A stretch of 64,000 nucleotides of DNA from Morella rubra (GCA_003952965.2 CM025856.1:4174674-4238673); one strand, 5' to 3'. Positions 10,695 to 21,958 are shown, counted from the first letter of the stretch. A program made the numbers and translations. The notes: generated by a model from the letters alone, not told the origin.

Positions 10695-11870
10695 ATGAGC
10701 AAGCATGCACGTACGAGTGGCCAGGCTGATATCGAGCAACCTTCCAGTTTTACTTTGATGTTGCATACATCAATTGTTATGTCCCGCTCCATTGTTGTCG
10801 AGCGGGACATAAAGTTGGTGGATTTCTATGACCTGACTTTTGAGGGTCGGACGCTTCCGGAGGTAGTGGAGGAGATAGGTTGGCTTCCGTTGATTCATAG
10901 TACCGGGTATGCATCGAGAAACCTAGTGCAGAAGTTCTATTGTGCCATTTTACAGGCGACGGACATCGAAGAGCCTAGTATGGAGCTCACAGTCCATAAT
11001 GTTTCGATCGTATTCTCGTTGGACGAGTTGGCAAGATTCTTTGGGTACGAGCGAGATTTGACAACGTTCCTAAACTTGCCAATGAGCGATGAGGGTCGGC
11101 TTACTAAGGCCGAGGTATTCCAGACCATGCTAGGCGATGATTCTGTGATTTTGGACAGAGCCTATATGGTACACGGGCAGTTGCGTCCTTTCTGGCAGAT
11201 CATGAACCTAATCCTATGCTTCGTCATCGACCTGAGGAAGTACACTACGGAGTTGTCTTATAACCGGGCGGAGTTCTTCTACCTGGTAGTTGTTTGGGAG
11301 CTACCTGTTGATATGAAGTCCTACATCTATCTGTTCGTTCATGTGGAGGCCTTGTAGACGGATGCTATAACTTCATTGCTGCATGAGATTCTACTGACCT
11401 AATTCCTGCACTCCCTGTTAGTACTCGAAGGTGCTGACAAGCCGAGGGCCGTTCCAGTTGGGTCTATCAACAAGACAATGCTCTCCAAATCGATTGCCCA
11501 AACACGGCAAGCATTGAATGTCGCTCGGATTGCTAGAGTTGGACGACAAGAGCAACCTGAGGAGGCTGGGGAGCAGCAGGATCCTGGGCAGAGCTCGACC
11601 CAGGGATTTGGGGCACAGTGACCGGGTTGGATGGACGACATGATGATGCAGCTGACTGAGAGGATGCAATCGGTCTTGCGGTCCACCCATGAGATGGTCA
11701 GTGATATCAGTTGTCGGTTGACAACTTTGGAGCAAAAGGTCATGGACATGGACATGGACTCTAGGTGGAAGAAGGAGATTGCTGCGGTTCAGGAGGCCAT
11801 GAGGAAAGCGGTAACCAATGTTGAGTTATTTGCATTGACTCAGGGGGTCGTGCATATAGAGGAGCCTTAG
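10695..11870 (+). pseudogene. Plant transposon protein (PF20167-like) with three in-frame stops
   Basis: One reading frame of 391 codons runs from the ATG at 10695 to the stop at 11868-11870, interrupted only by TAG (11355), TAA (11400) and TGA (11619). The first 220 residues show the 'putative plant transposon protein' pattern: VVERDIKLVDFYDLTFEGR, EEIGWLPLI, LVQKFYCAILQATDIEE, and VHNVSIVFSLDELARFFGYE. After a Gln/Glu-rich linker (GRQEQPEEAGEQQDPGQ), the tail is a predicted coiled coil (MQLTERMQSVLRS, LTTLEQKVMDMDMDSRWKKE). It lies in the same orientation as the rest of the CACTA element. A single frame with only three nonsense codons and no frameshift indicates recent loss of function. Such proteins have no defined biochemical role. 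Confidence 0.7.
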
Positions 11871-11879
11871 TCAAATCCA

Positions 11880-13060
11880 TGACGTTCTAAAAATCACGAA
11901 TGATGACGATGATGACTGTAGTTATGATGTTTTTTTTTTATTCTTTTTGAGGACATTTACTTTTCTATTATGTTTTGTGGACATCTATTTGTATTTATTT
12001 GATGTTATTTTGTTTATATTATGTTTGACGATATTTGATATATTTATATTATCTTAGTTATGTCATAATTGTTATTAAAACTTAATACAATATGAATTGT
12101 TATTATAACAAATAATAAAAGTTCGTCAAAAACCGTTCGAACGACTTTGAAATTGTCCGAATGGTTTCTTATACGGTCGGGACGATTTCGTTTACGATCC
12201 TTTCATTTAGACGCTATTGTTTGGGGATTTTCAAATAGCGTTAGCAATTTAAGATACCGTTCGGACTTATTATTCGAGTCCGGACGTTTGTGTTATGACC
12301 AAACGCTGTTGTTTGAGGATTACTAAAATGGAGACTAAAGATAGCGTTCGATGTTTGCAGTGGTTTTGGACGGTTCGAAAATTTTAGGCGGCAACAATTC
12401 CCTCGAAAACTAATACACGTAAACTTCTGAACTTCATTTTACTTGTCCAAACGGTATTCAATCATTTCAAAGTTGTAGAATCGCAGATAGGGGAGGAAAA
12501 ATGGGAAACACTTAGAAAACGAGAGATTTGAGCAAGAGGAAAAAAGAAGAGCTGATTTTGGGCATTAATGGGTTCTAAATTGAATTGTTTTAGGATGAAA
12601 AGCATGGATTTTAGGATATAAAAGCATGTGTTTTTTGAAATTTTTTGGTCTAAAATGATAGCAATTGAGTTTATGCTTGGTTGTGATGTGTTTATATTGA
12701 AGTGTTTGTGATTTGGGGTGATTTTGGGAAGAATTTTGTGAAAATGGAGTGTGTGTCGAAGAACTATCTTGTTCAACAATTGCAGTCCGGACAGATTATG
12801 TCCGTCTGGACTTTTTTTATTTTTTTATTCAAATGCTTTTGTAAAATGCGTCCGAACGCTTATGGATTGTGCGGACGTTTTAGATTACGTCCAAACGGTT
12901 TTTAACTGTTATTTTCTTGCATTCATTTAGTAGCCTTAGCCCCCGTTTAAGAATTACACAGAGTTCGGATAACGAACTCGGTGTAATTCTTGAATTGTCC
13001 ACGTTATGGACAGTTTGAGTTTACAATATGCGTAATGTGCGTAATTGTATCTGCTATTGT
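11880..13060. other. Non-coding CACTA interior with palindromic words and a hairpin
   Basis: No supported gene. 12.12-12.90 kb carries several CGTTCGAACG/CGTCCGAACG words (for example 12134-12143 and 12849-12858). A 19-bp-stem hairpin lies at 12949-12991. The TNP2 transposase core expected here in an autonomous element is absent. Confidence 0.6.
12949..12991. repeat. Short inverted repeat: 19-bp arms, 5-nt loop
   Basis: The left arm aagaattacacagagttcg (12949-12967) pairs with cgaactcggtgtaattctt (12973-12991) with one mismatch, around the loop gataa. A second mini-hairpin (GTCCA, loop cgtta, TGGAC) follows at about 12999-13013. They stand directly before the surviving transposase-gene remnant. 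Confidence 0.75.
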
Positions 13061-13104
13061 GATATTGTATTTAGAAATTTCGATGAAAATCTCCTTTTGA
13101 ACGT

Positions 13105-14609
13105 AAGAAGTGTTGTGAATGTCTGAAGGGTGTCAAGTTTCCAGATGGATACGCCTCTAACATATCCCGGTGCGTGAATATAAAAAGAAGGGAAGATAAT
13201 GGGTATGAAGAGTCACGACTCACACGTCTTGTTGCAGCGACTGTTACCGGCAATGATACACGGGTTGTTAGGAAACGAAGTATGTACAGTGTTGACTGAG
13301 TTGAGCTTATTCTTTAGAAGACTTGTGCTCAAGAACAATAGTTTAGACGTTGTGACCAGTTAGAGAAGGACATCAAATGATTCTTTGCAAGTTGGAACAT
13401 TTTCCCTCCATCATTTTTTACTATTATGGTTCATTTAGCAGTCATTTACCTCGGAGGTGAAACTTAGGGGTCCAGTTCAATTTCGGTGGATGTATCCAAT
13501 GGAGAGGTATATGGGGAAGATGAAGTGTTTCGTTAAGAACAGGCACGGTGTGAGGGCTCCATAGCAGAGAATTATCTGTTAAATGAATGTCTAACATTTT
13601 GTTCAATGTATCTTAGTACGGTTGAGACAAGATTTAATAGAAAAAGACCGGAATTATGCCAACATGGATGATCGAAGTTGTCGTTTTTCTGTGTTTACTC
13701 AAAATGTGCGATCGCTGGGAGCTAGTAAAGGTCAAGATTTGAATATAAAGGAATTTACAAAAACACAGTGGTACGTACTTAACAACTGTTCAGAAATCAG
13801 CCAACATATAGAGTAAGCGCTTATAAGAATATTTTCTCATTTAATCACTTATCAATTCATTATATTTTAATTTATTATAAAATATCTTATTTCTTTATAA
13901 GCAAGCACTTGGAAGAGATGAGGAGACAATCACCAATAAATGTTGATAGGAGGCACGAAGAAGGATTTCCGTTATGGTTTAGAAATCGGGTATTTATTTA
14001 ATTTTATCTCTATTATATGTTTAATTTTAATTGATTATTTTTTTTAGATTCAAACTTAACACGTGTTTAGTATTTTAGATTTAAACTATGCGCAATGAAA
14101 ATCCAAGCTCGGTGTCGGATGATTCATTATTTTGGGTGTGTAGTGAATGGAGTTAGGTTTCACACGGTCTTTCGTGAACAGTTTCGTAACACTCAGAATA
14201 GTGGTGTGGTTGTTCCGGGGGACCATGATGGGGAAGATGTTGATTTTTACGGCAGGTCTGGATATTTACGGGTTGCGTTATTTGCGGGGAATTTAGTTTA
14301 TTTACTCAAATGTGATTGGTTTGACTTGAGTACTCAAAACTTAGGTCTTGATAAAAGTGGTCGGTTTGTTAGTATTAACACATCCCAAAAGTGGTACAAA
14401 GATGACCCGTTGTGCTAGCTTCTCAGGGGAATCAAGTATTTTATATCGATGATATGAAGTTGGGCAGTCATTGGAAGATTGTTCAAAAGATTACCCCTAG
14501 AAACATGTATGATATTCCACCTATTGAGGAGGAAGTTAGTGAAGATGGAGAAGGACCGTCAAACCGTGAAGCATACCAAGAGAATGAGTCTATTGAGTTT
14601 TTTGTGTGA
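13105..14609 (+). pseudogene. CACTA transposase C-terminal remnant (TNP2 tail, DUF4218, DUF4216)
   Basis: Conserved CACTA phrases are readable over several frames. VKFPDGYASNISRCVN is the end of the TNP2 transposase. DUF4218 follows: SHDSHVLLQRLLPAMIHGLL, LTELSLFFRRL and GPVQFRWMYPMERYMGKMK. Next come FSVFTQNVRSLGASKG with WYVLNNCSEI, and after an intron-like AT-rich gap, MRRQSPINVDRRHEEGFPLWF. The last exon (14095-14609) matches DUF4216: MIHYFGCVVNGVRFHT, VYLLKCDWFDL, and VFYIDD with WKIVQKITPRNMYDIPP. In active elements this protein binds and cuts element ends. Here frameshifts and stops break it, and the DDE-bearing upstream part is gone. Confidence 0.8.
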
Positions 14610-15135
14610 TTTTAGCTCATTTGATATGATCCCATTGACTAGAAATGACATCAACTTATGTGCCGGTAACCGATGATGGTGTTCCATAACAGCATGAAGT
14701 AGAAGGAAGCGATGATTCCTCGGAATCGTTCAGAAGATTGTAGTGATTCTGAAGATATGACTCCGAGGACTAAAGTAACTTTATCGTTTCAATTTACTTT
14801 GCGTTTCTATTTTATATTCATTTTGAGTAACATAATTCATTGTCTTTTTTTTTCTCTAATATTGATTTATTTGGTCACAGGACGACGTCATGCCAGCGGG
14901 AGGGAAACGTCTTTGGTGCGATTCATCAGTTCGTGCTGAGAGTAGTCCCGGTAGACTAGCAGTGTCAGATCCTTCACTTAGGGATAGGAATGAATTATCA
15001 TCCCCTACACAGCCAGTCCAGTAGGCACCCAAAGTAGTTGTGCATGTAAGTATCTTACCCCGTCAATCTTGATTAAATATTATGACTTTTAAATTTATGC
15101 TTAACTGAATTTTAAATTTATTGTTCTTCATTTGT

Positions 15136-16690
15136 AGCGACGTCCAGAATCAAACATGTTCGAGGTAGTACGCGAGGGATTGCCTTACTCAAGGCTCACA
15201 CCGGAGGAAAGCTGACTGTCCATATCCCTATGGACGTACGGTGGTGATGACAAGGCGTCCTCAATGCTCTTGAGTCATATTAGTGCGCTCGTTCGACAAC
15301 ATGTCCCATTTGAGACGAGTAAGTGGAAGGAGGTCCCCGATGAGGTTAAATCGTATGTGATGAACCGAGTGTTGATAAGTATAATTTATTAAATTTTAAT
15401 TGTTGAAACTTTTATACGTATAACTGTTATATATGTTAAGGATGACTTCCAACTAGATTACAACCGAACCGAGGATCGCATAACTGTGACATCTACGATG
15501 AACACAGTGTACAAGATGCACAGAAATAGAATGTTCCAGCATTACTCGGTGTTCAATTCCAAAGAAGAGGCGTTAGAACACCCGTATCCCGATATGAACA
15601 AGGAAGAATGGACTCGTGTCTTGTGATTTATTCGCGAGCGAGGAATTTCAGGTTAAACATTTTTATTCCGTCCTGAATTTATTTTATTTTATTATTAATT
15701 GTGGTAACAACTGTAAATGTACAATGCAGAGGAGGAGTGCAATCAACAAGGAGAATAGAGCTAAGCTGAAGATTGTACACACATCTGGAGTGAGGTCTTT
15801 CCAACGCGCGAGAGCGCTGTTAGTAAGTAATAAATTTTTTTTTAATATTTATTATTTAAATAATGACTTAAGTATTTTAATATGCACGTTTATATTTCTT
15901 TTGGTGTACAGAAAAATCTAGAATCTGATGAGATTAGTCCTGCGTTGCTGTATAAAAAGACACATACTAATAAGAATGGCATGTGGACATCAGAAGATGC
16001 ACGAAAAAATTTTGTAATTGTAACGTTAGATTTAATGATGCACTTCGTACGCGTTTATGTTTCATATATGCTAATTTTATCTTCTTTTTAATTTTGTAGA
16101 AAAAAATGGAGGCGTTACAGTTGCAGCACGAGTCAGAGGGAAGTCATACACTGAAGTGGAGATTTTCGCTAAGGTTTTAGGGACGAAAGCGGGTTACGTG
16201 CGAGGTTTAGGCCTTTCAATACGGTCTGTTAGATCATCTTCATCAGAAGCGTCCGTTGATTTTTCCTGGAGATTGGAGGAGGTCATATTAGAGATTGAGG
16301 AGATGAGGGCTAGACAGATAGAATGTTAAGCGCTTCTGGTCAAGCGGTCAGATATGGAGCAGACGATGCGAGAGCATCTACAGATGATAGAGAGCAGCAA
16401 TGGAAGAAAGACAAAGAGCTGATGCAGATGATGGCGGAGCAGCAACGGAAAAAAATTGAAGAGCATCAGAAGATGATGCAGGAACAACAAAGGAACCTAG
16501 TGGAACAACAAGAATGGAGGATGCAACTAATGGCGGAGCAGATGCGTGAGCAGCTGATGGAGCAAATCAGACAGTTGCAATCTCGTACGACACCCAAACG
16601 AAAATTTGGTAGATTTATGTATTTTCACTATTTTGTCAGTACTATTGATTATGCATTTTATTTACTTTTAATGACGATTACATATTTGTA
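15136..16690 (+). pseudogene. Ptta/En/Spm plant transposase (PF03004-like) remnant with Gln-rich coiled-coil tail
   Basis: Exon-like blocks are separated by AT-rich intron-like gaps: RGSTRGIALLKAHTGGKLTV; LLSHISALVRQHVPFETSKW with KEVPDEVKSYVMN; FQLDYNRTED, and MHRNRMFQHYSVF; CDLFASEEFQ; AINKENRAKLKIVHTSGVRS; LYKKTHTNKNGMW; and ALQLQHESEGSHT with KVLGTKAGYVRGLG. The tail, 16323-16691, is a Gln/Met/Glu-rich helix (MMAEQQRKKIEEHQKMMQEQ). These match the second gene of many plant CACTA elements, thought to encode a TNPA-like DNA-binding accessory protein. Frameshifts break it. A poor second copy of this region lies at 25.2-26.8 kb. Confidence 0.75.
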
Positions 16691-16779
16691 GATATTTTAT
16701 TATACTACGAGTATTGAATATATTTTTATTTATATTATTTTAAAATTTTAATTAAATTAATTTAAATATGTGGAAAATT

Positions 16780-17170
16780 TCGAATGCTAACAAAAGTCAT
16801 TAGAACGTTGTAACGTGCACACGCTTACAAAACAAGTCTGAACCCTTACACCTTCTGAATGATATTTCTAGCATGCACAAGGTTTTTATTAGGAAACCGT
16901 TCGCACGGTAATAAAACACATTCCAATGTGTTCTGCGAAAATTGCGTCCGAACTTCGTTTGTAAAAGTTCGAACGATTCTTGAAGCTGACAAAAAATATT
17001 TCGTCATAATGAAACAACGGTGCGAACGTCTTCACAATGCATCCGGACATATACATTATCGTTCGGACGTTGTTAGACAACGGTGCGGACTTTTATTCCA
17101 TGACAAAATATATTTCATCACATTGGACTAACCATTTGCATGAGCTGTGCGAACGTATCGAGAGAACGTT
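16780..17170. repeat. Right subterminal repeat zone of the CACTA element
   Basis: It is dense in related words: gaaccgttcgcacgg, gcgtccgaac, gttcgaacg, cgttcggacg (17060-17069), tgcggac and gaacgttcgcac. The same word family fills the left subterminal zone, while the coding core between is almost free of it. Confidence 0.65.
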
Positions 17171-17349
17171 CGCACAAGTCATGCGAATGGATGGACTGTA
17201 CTGGGCATGACGATTTTCAATCGTCGATATTCAAGTGACAGAACACAAAAATCGTCACCTAAAACATTGGCTGACGGGCTTTAGGTACAAACTGGGTGAC
17301 AACTCGGTTTTGTCATCCAAAACCTTAGCTGACGAAATTAGTACTTTGG

Positions 17350-17393
17350 GTGACAAATTTTTTTGTCACCAAAAGTATTTTTTTCTTGTAGTG
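17350..17393 (-). repeat. Right terminal inverted repeat of the CACTA element
   Basis: It ends tttttttcttgtagtg, the inverse of CACTACAAGAAA, preceded by gtgacaaa..ttgtcacc. An identical terminus in the second copy is near 27.97-28.01 kb. Confidence 0.8.
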
Positions 17394-18027
17394 AACGGAA
17401 TAAAAGCAAAATGCTATTTGCACAAATGCAATTAAATAATTATGTAGCCTAATTCTTTGGCTGCACGATATAATATATAATTTTGCTTGCACTTCTGTTA
17501 TGATTAAATATGACATGATAGAATTTACTAGTATAAGTTCTAGGATTAAGGCAATCCAAAATGGGATGAATTGAGTTTTAGAACTTTTTTAAAAATTTCT
17601 CTGAGTTCATGTTTGCTTGAAAATAAATACAATATATAGCTAGCTTTTTAGGACATGGAATATGTAATAATATCACAGCAGAATTATTAGTACTAAATGT
17701 AAAGAGAAAGGTAGAGAAAAACAAACATGAATTAGGTTGCTTATGTATAACTTAGTCTTGAAGCAAATTATTAGCACTAAATGCAAATTATTTTGTGCTA
17801 ATTTGTAGACATGATACATGATTTGCATGGATCCTCAGAGGTATGGCTGGAAAAATTGAGTTCAAGGTGGGAGAAACTCGACCCCGATTGCTCCTGAATC
17901 GAGCTAGCCAGGTAGATCGGTGTCACCTCGAGTTTCGGGTTGCTTTGGGATTTTTTTTTTTTTTTTTTAATTAAGTTATGGGATATTTTTGTTAGGCCCA
18001 AAACGTTCTCAGCACACCATTTTTTTG

Positions 18028-18104
18028 AGCCCAGGGCGCCTGGGCTATTTTTTTTCAAGCTTAGGGCGCCTTGGCCATATTTTTTCTAGCCCACACCCTG
18101 GGCT
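18028..18104. repeat. Three short GC-rich near-palindromes spaced by T-tracts
   Basis: gcccagggcgcctgggct, ttagggcgccttggcc and agcccacaccctgggct follow each other at about 30-bp spacing, separated by runs of T. Each can form a small hairpin. The second copy is at about 28.64-28.72 kb. It lies between the CACTA element and the SWEET 3' side. Confidence 0.5.
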
Positions 18105-18194
18105 ATTTTATTTTAAGCCCAAGACAACAATCATTAGTATATTCGGATCGGACATGGTCAGGAAGTCGAGTCTTGGGTGTTTTTTTTTAAAAAA

Positions 18195-18610
18195 ACTCCC
18201 CTACTCAAAGGCGTTGAATAGGTTGCTTTGTTTAAACTTCATCTTGAAGAATCTTATTTAGGAAAGCACTTTTGATATCTATTTGATGAAGTCTCAATTG
18301 CAAATGACAAACAAATGCCCTTAGAATCCTAATGGACCCTAATCCTATCATTGGAGAAAACATCTTATCATAGTCTCAATCTTTGCATTTGAGTATATCC
18401 TTATGCTATTAGCATATATAGATTTGTTTCTAACTATGGGTACCATTTTCTTTAGTCACATTTCTAAACACACCATTTAGAATTCCTAATTCTAGGAGCA
18501 ATGAATGATATGTTATTTTCGAGACATTGATTTAATTGAGCTCTTCTTGTGTATTTTCAATCTAACTTATATCCTTAAGTTCAAAAATAGAAGCGTGTAA
18601 CTCAAGTCCT
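18195..18610 (-). pseudogene. Ty1/copia reverse transcriptase remnant, copy A
   Basis: On the minus strand 18360-18241 translates without a stop to FSPMIGLGSIRILRAFVCHL followed by QLRLHQIDIKSAFLN. This matches the copia RT core pattern (TFAPVARLEAIRxLLAFA then QMDVKSAFLNG). Upstream, a degenerate GTKWIFKNK/RNKARLVAQGY region can be followed with frame changes. No integrase, RNase H or LTRs accompany it. It is an old fragment of the pol gene in the 3' flank of the SWEET gene. Confidence 0.75.
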
Positions 18611-18859
18611 TGTCTTTGTTCCAAGTGATAGATGGATGGATATCTTATATTTAGAGATTAATATAATTTGAATAATAAAATTAATTATCTTTTCCTAAAA
18701 ATGTAAACTTTTGTCACTATAACTCTTCTTTTTCCCATTCATATATTAATATTGCAACCAGTACATACGAGGCTAACTTTGCATAACACATAATATCTAT
18801 TTAGTTTTCAACCAACCCAATGGCATTTTGAAGCCAATTACTATCCACTTTCCTCCTAG

Positions 18860-21820
18860 TCAGTAGTCAGAGGTGATTTTTTTTGCTCCAATTTCGATAT
18901 CATTTTCGTGGTTATACTGCCAATTATTAGAATGTATTTCATAGGGAGTCAGAGAAAGTGTCTTCAAGATCCTCTGGAAGCTGTTCTGCCCGTTTACAGA
19001 AGGCTTTGGGAGGCTTCTTCCCTTGTGGAGGCCGCTTCGATTTTTCAGGCCGGCCTCTTCATCGTCCTCTAACCCTCGCATCTCTATCATTCCCTTGACA
19101 AGGCCGCGGGTAGAGCGATCTTCCATCTCCTCCGTTGACTTCGCTGAAATAGATTTGTTCTTGTAGATTGCGTAGAGGATCAGTTGGGCTGACCCCAGCA
19201 CAAAGCCTATAGAGTTTGGTACCTGAGAATTGTTTTGATAAAACACAAACAACCCATATTCAATTGAAAAGTCCAAGGGGAAAGATCAACAGAATCGTAA
19301 AACCCGTATCTTGTGACATGTTAGACCATGAGGATTGCCAACAAATCTATGCAAGTTCTAATCGTTCCGTGGTTAGGCATAGACCATTTTCTGATGCAAT
19401 TGGACCGCAGTCCGCAGATACTCTGCCCAATACGCAAGGGCACATGCGACCCATTAGCTAATAATGTTGGGGCTGTGCCGAACATTATGCTGAAGTTAGG
19501 TGATCTATGACCAACTTCTGCTAAATTCTGGATTTACCATTTGTTTACTCCCTCGTACGCGTAGTTGGATGACTGCTTTTTAGTTTCTAGAGAGTACTGT
19601 GGGCAACAGACTGTAGAGATGGACAAGGGAACTTTTTTTAATTTTTGTCTGGGCCCGCGATGGATAAGGAAACTTACTCCGATGAAGAAGTCCTTGATAA
19701 GCAGGGAATAAACAGACCAAATGCCAGCGTTAAGGAATAGGAAAAATGAGAGTAAAAAGGGCATCGACTTCACGCTGTTGGTCGTTATCACTGTCCTCTG
19801 TCGCATTAGGATCAAAGGAAGCATCATAATTACCACAATGTAGACTATATCATCATGAGCATTTGAAGAGTACTTAGATAGCTTATGAAGGGAAAGCTAG
19901 CTTACCATGGCCGACAGAGGTGATGCATACATGCCTATAGTTAAGACAGCACATAAGATTCCAACAACGGTGAGACGCACACTTTCAGGGATTGCCAAAA
20001 GACTTATTGCAATTACCGATCCAACAAACCCGAAATTCAGTGTGGCCACCATCATCCCCGTCTGGACCTGAATACCATTTGGCAACTTAATTTGACTTTG
20101 ATGAAGAAGTAAATGACTCAGTTTTTCCTTACCCAAACTAGAGGGAATAAAAGAAAAGAAAAAACTAGACTATTCTCATGTAGTGAATTTCAGTTGCAAA
20201 CAGCTCTATATTTTTGGCATACTATCATGATATGATGTTTCTTTGGTTTTTTCTTCTTGTCGTTTGCTTTAACAATATGCTATGTTCGGTTGGTACAATT
20301 ATTTTTTTTCACAAAGTACTTTTTTACAAATACCAATATCTTTTTCACAAATTTCAATATAATCTACTCTATTTCCAATATCCATTCAAATAAAATAAAA
20401 ATCTAGTACTCCAGAATAGCAAAAATATAAAAGAATTTCGCAACCCACAAACGTACCATAAAATTAAAGAAATTTAGGATATATGATAACCAAAAAGCCT
20501 AGAATGGCAGGAAGTCAGATCTTCGATTGAAAAGGTAGCAGATGAGGATCATATAAGGGGTACTATAGAGTGCTTCATTTCTACACGATTTCTCGACCAA
20601 ATTAGGTTCCAAAAAAAGACGTTGCAATCCTTTGAAAAACCGGTGACTTGGTTGATATTAATAGTATGGTAGTGGTTCGAATTCTAAAATCATGAGCTTC
20701 TTTATTTAATATGGGAGAGAAGCAAAAGTTGCAGAAGCAGTGGGCGGTGGAATTGATCTGCATATGTATATATAAGTACTATTTCGGGTTAAAGCCAAAG
20801 GGAGATTTATTTCACCTTCTTATCCTTGGGAGCATAAGCGAGAAAGAGGATGATGTAGATGAATTGAAAGATGGCACCGGCCCCATTGACGGTGAATATT
20901 AGAAAACCCTTTGGCTTAATTACTCCATAAAAGGTCCATAGACTCGTGCTCAGTAGTGTAGTTATATAAGGAATGCCATTGTAATTTCCAGTTGATTTCT
21001 GTCTCACCACCTGCCAGAACGTCTCTCTGGAAAAGAGAAAAAGCTTTTACGTTAGAGGGGAAAGTGAAGTCCATTACGAAACTGAAGCTTTCAATGATTC
21101 TTGTCTTGACTAGTAACAGATTGAGCAGCACAAAGCTCGTGAACTTTGTGGAGGAACACAAGATTCATTCAGCTATCCCAGATCTTTAATTCTATTACAC
21201 CTTTATAGATGTCAGTCCACGTTTTCGAATCTAAACTCTTCTAGTTTTAAAAAAAAAAAGTATGTCACCTAAGATTATTTCGGAAAAAAGAAAAAGATCA
21301 GCGAACTTGGAAATATAAACCATCTCTGACATCATGTAATCGAGATTTTAATAGCCCAAACTTACGTACACTGAAAAAAACAAAATCTTGGGTGATTTCT
21401 TTTCGAGATGATCGTTAACGCTTGATCGAAGCTAATCAAATTAACTCACTTTGGGGGGACAGATCTTTGTAAATGCAATAATCACCGTAAATCACTTTAA
21501 AATGTAATTAAAACAAGTATAAATTACCACGCGATCTGCTTACTTCAGCATATTATATATATCTTAATCAGTACTAACAAAGAGAAAAAGTAGTCCTTCT
21601 TTTGATAGTCGCACACTTACATCGGAGAAGCAAAAACCAGAATCGAAATTATATTGCCTGCAAATACGTATAAACATAATGTATAAGGAGAGGCCGGAAA
21701 GAAAGTTAAAAGAGAAAAAAATAGACGGAGAAAACGGACGGAAACTGCATAATAGCGTGAGAAATTAACAGACTAGCTAGACTGACCAATAATGCCAACG
21801 ATGATGCTCAAGCTAGCCAT
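18860..21820 (-). CDS. SWEET17: SWEET sugar transporter, clade IV (SWEET16/17-like), copy A, 308 aa
   Basis: Six coding exons on the minus strand: 21820-21787, 21657-21621, 21026-20816, 20067-19906, 19797-19678 and 19222-18860, all with GT-AG borders and consistent phase. The protein starts [20 protein letters not shown] and has two MtN3/saliva triple-helix repeats (about 7-90 and 98-210). Conserved residues include P23, P43, W54 and N72 in repeat one, and P144, P161, W175 and N191 in repeat two, the prolines and pore Asn/Trp known in SWEETs. [27 protein letters not shown] and [13 protein letters not shown] are typical of clade IV, which moves fructose and glucose across the tonoplast. A hydrophilic tail of about 95 residues with acidic and Ser-rich parts follows the last helix. 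The symbol is by similarity; SWEET16 is equally possible. This copy may duplicate 29476-32436 only in the assembly. Confidence 0.9.
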
Positions 21821-21958
21821 GGAAGGAGGGAGAAGGAGCACCAGAGGAATTGCTGAAAGGATGAAGAGGCCGTGGTGATGGGAGGTTGCATGTGAGGGAC
21901 AAAGGAGGACGAGGGTACGTGGAGGGTGATGGAGATTGAGAGTCGATACAAGCGTAGC

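Larger units (their letters stand above)
7529..17393 (+). mobile_element. CACTA (En/Spm) DNA transposon with both termini, degenerate
   Basis: The left end reads CACTACAAGAAATATAGC and the right end, reverse-complemented, CACTACAAGAAAAAAATAC. Both continue into GGTGACAAA words, so the terminal inverted repeats extend imperfectly for about 40 bp. Flanking trinucleotides are TAA and AAC, so no clean 3-bp target duplication remains. Inside, from left to right on the plus strand, are a coiled-coil ORF remnant, a PF20167-like ORF with three stops, a DUF4218/DUF4216 remnant, and a Ptta/En/Spm transposase (PF03004-like) remnant. The catalytic TNP2 (Transposase_21) core is essentially missing. Subterminal zones are packed with CGTYCGRACG-type palindromes. 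The element therefore cannot move by itself, but its ends might still be recognised in trans. Confidence 0.85.

Noticed and set aside
7529-17393. CRISPR-like reading of the regularly spaced short palindromes
   Set aside because: The words vary in sequence and spacing, sit between transposon termini, and the genome is eukaryotic; they are subterminal repeats.
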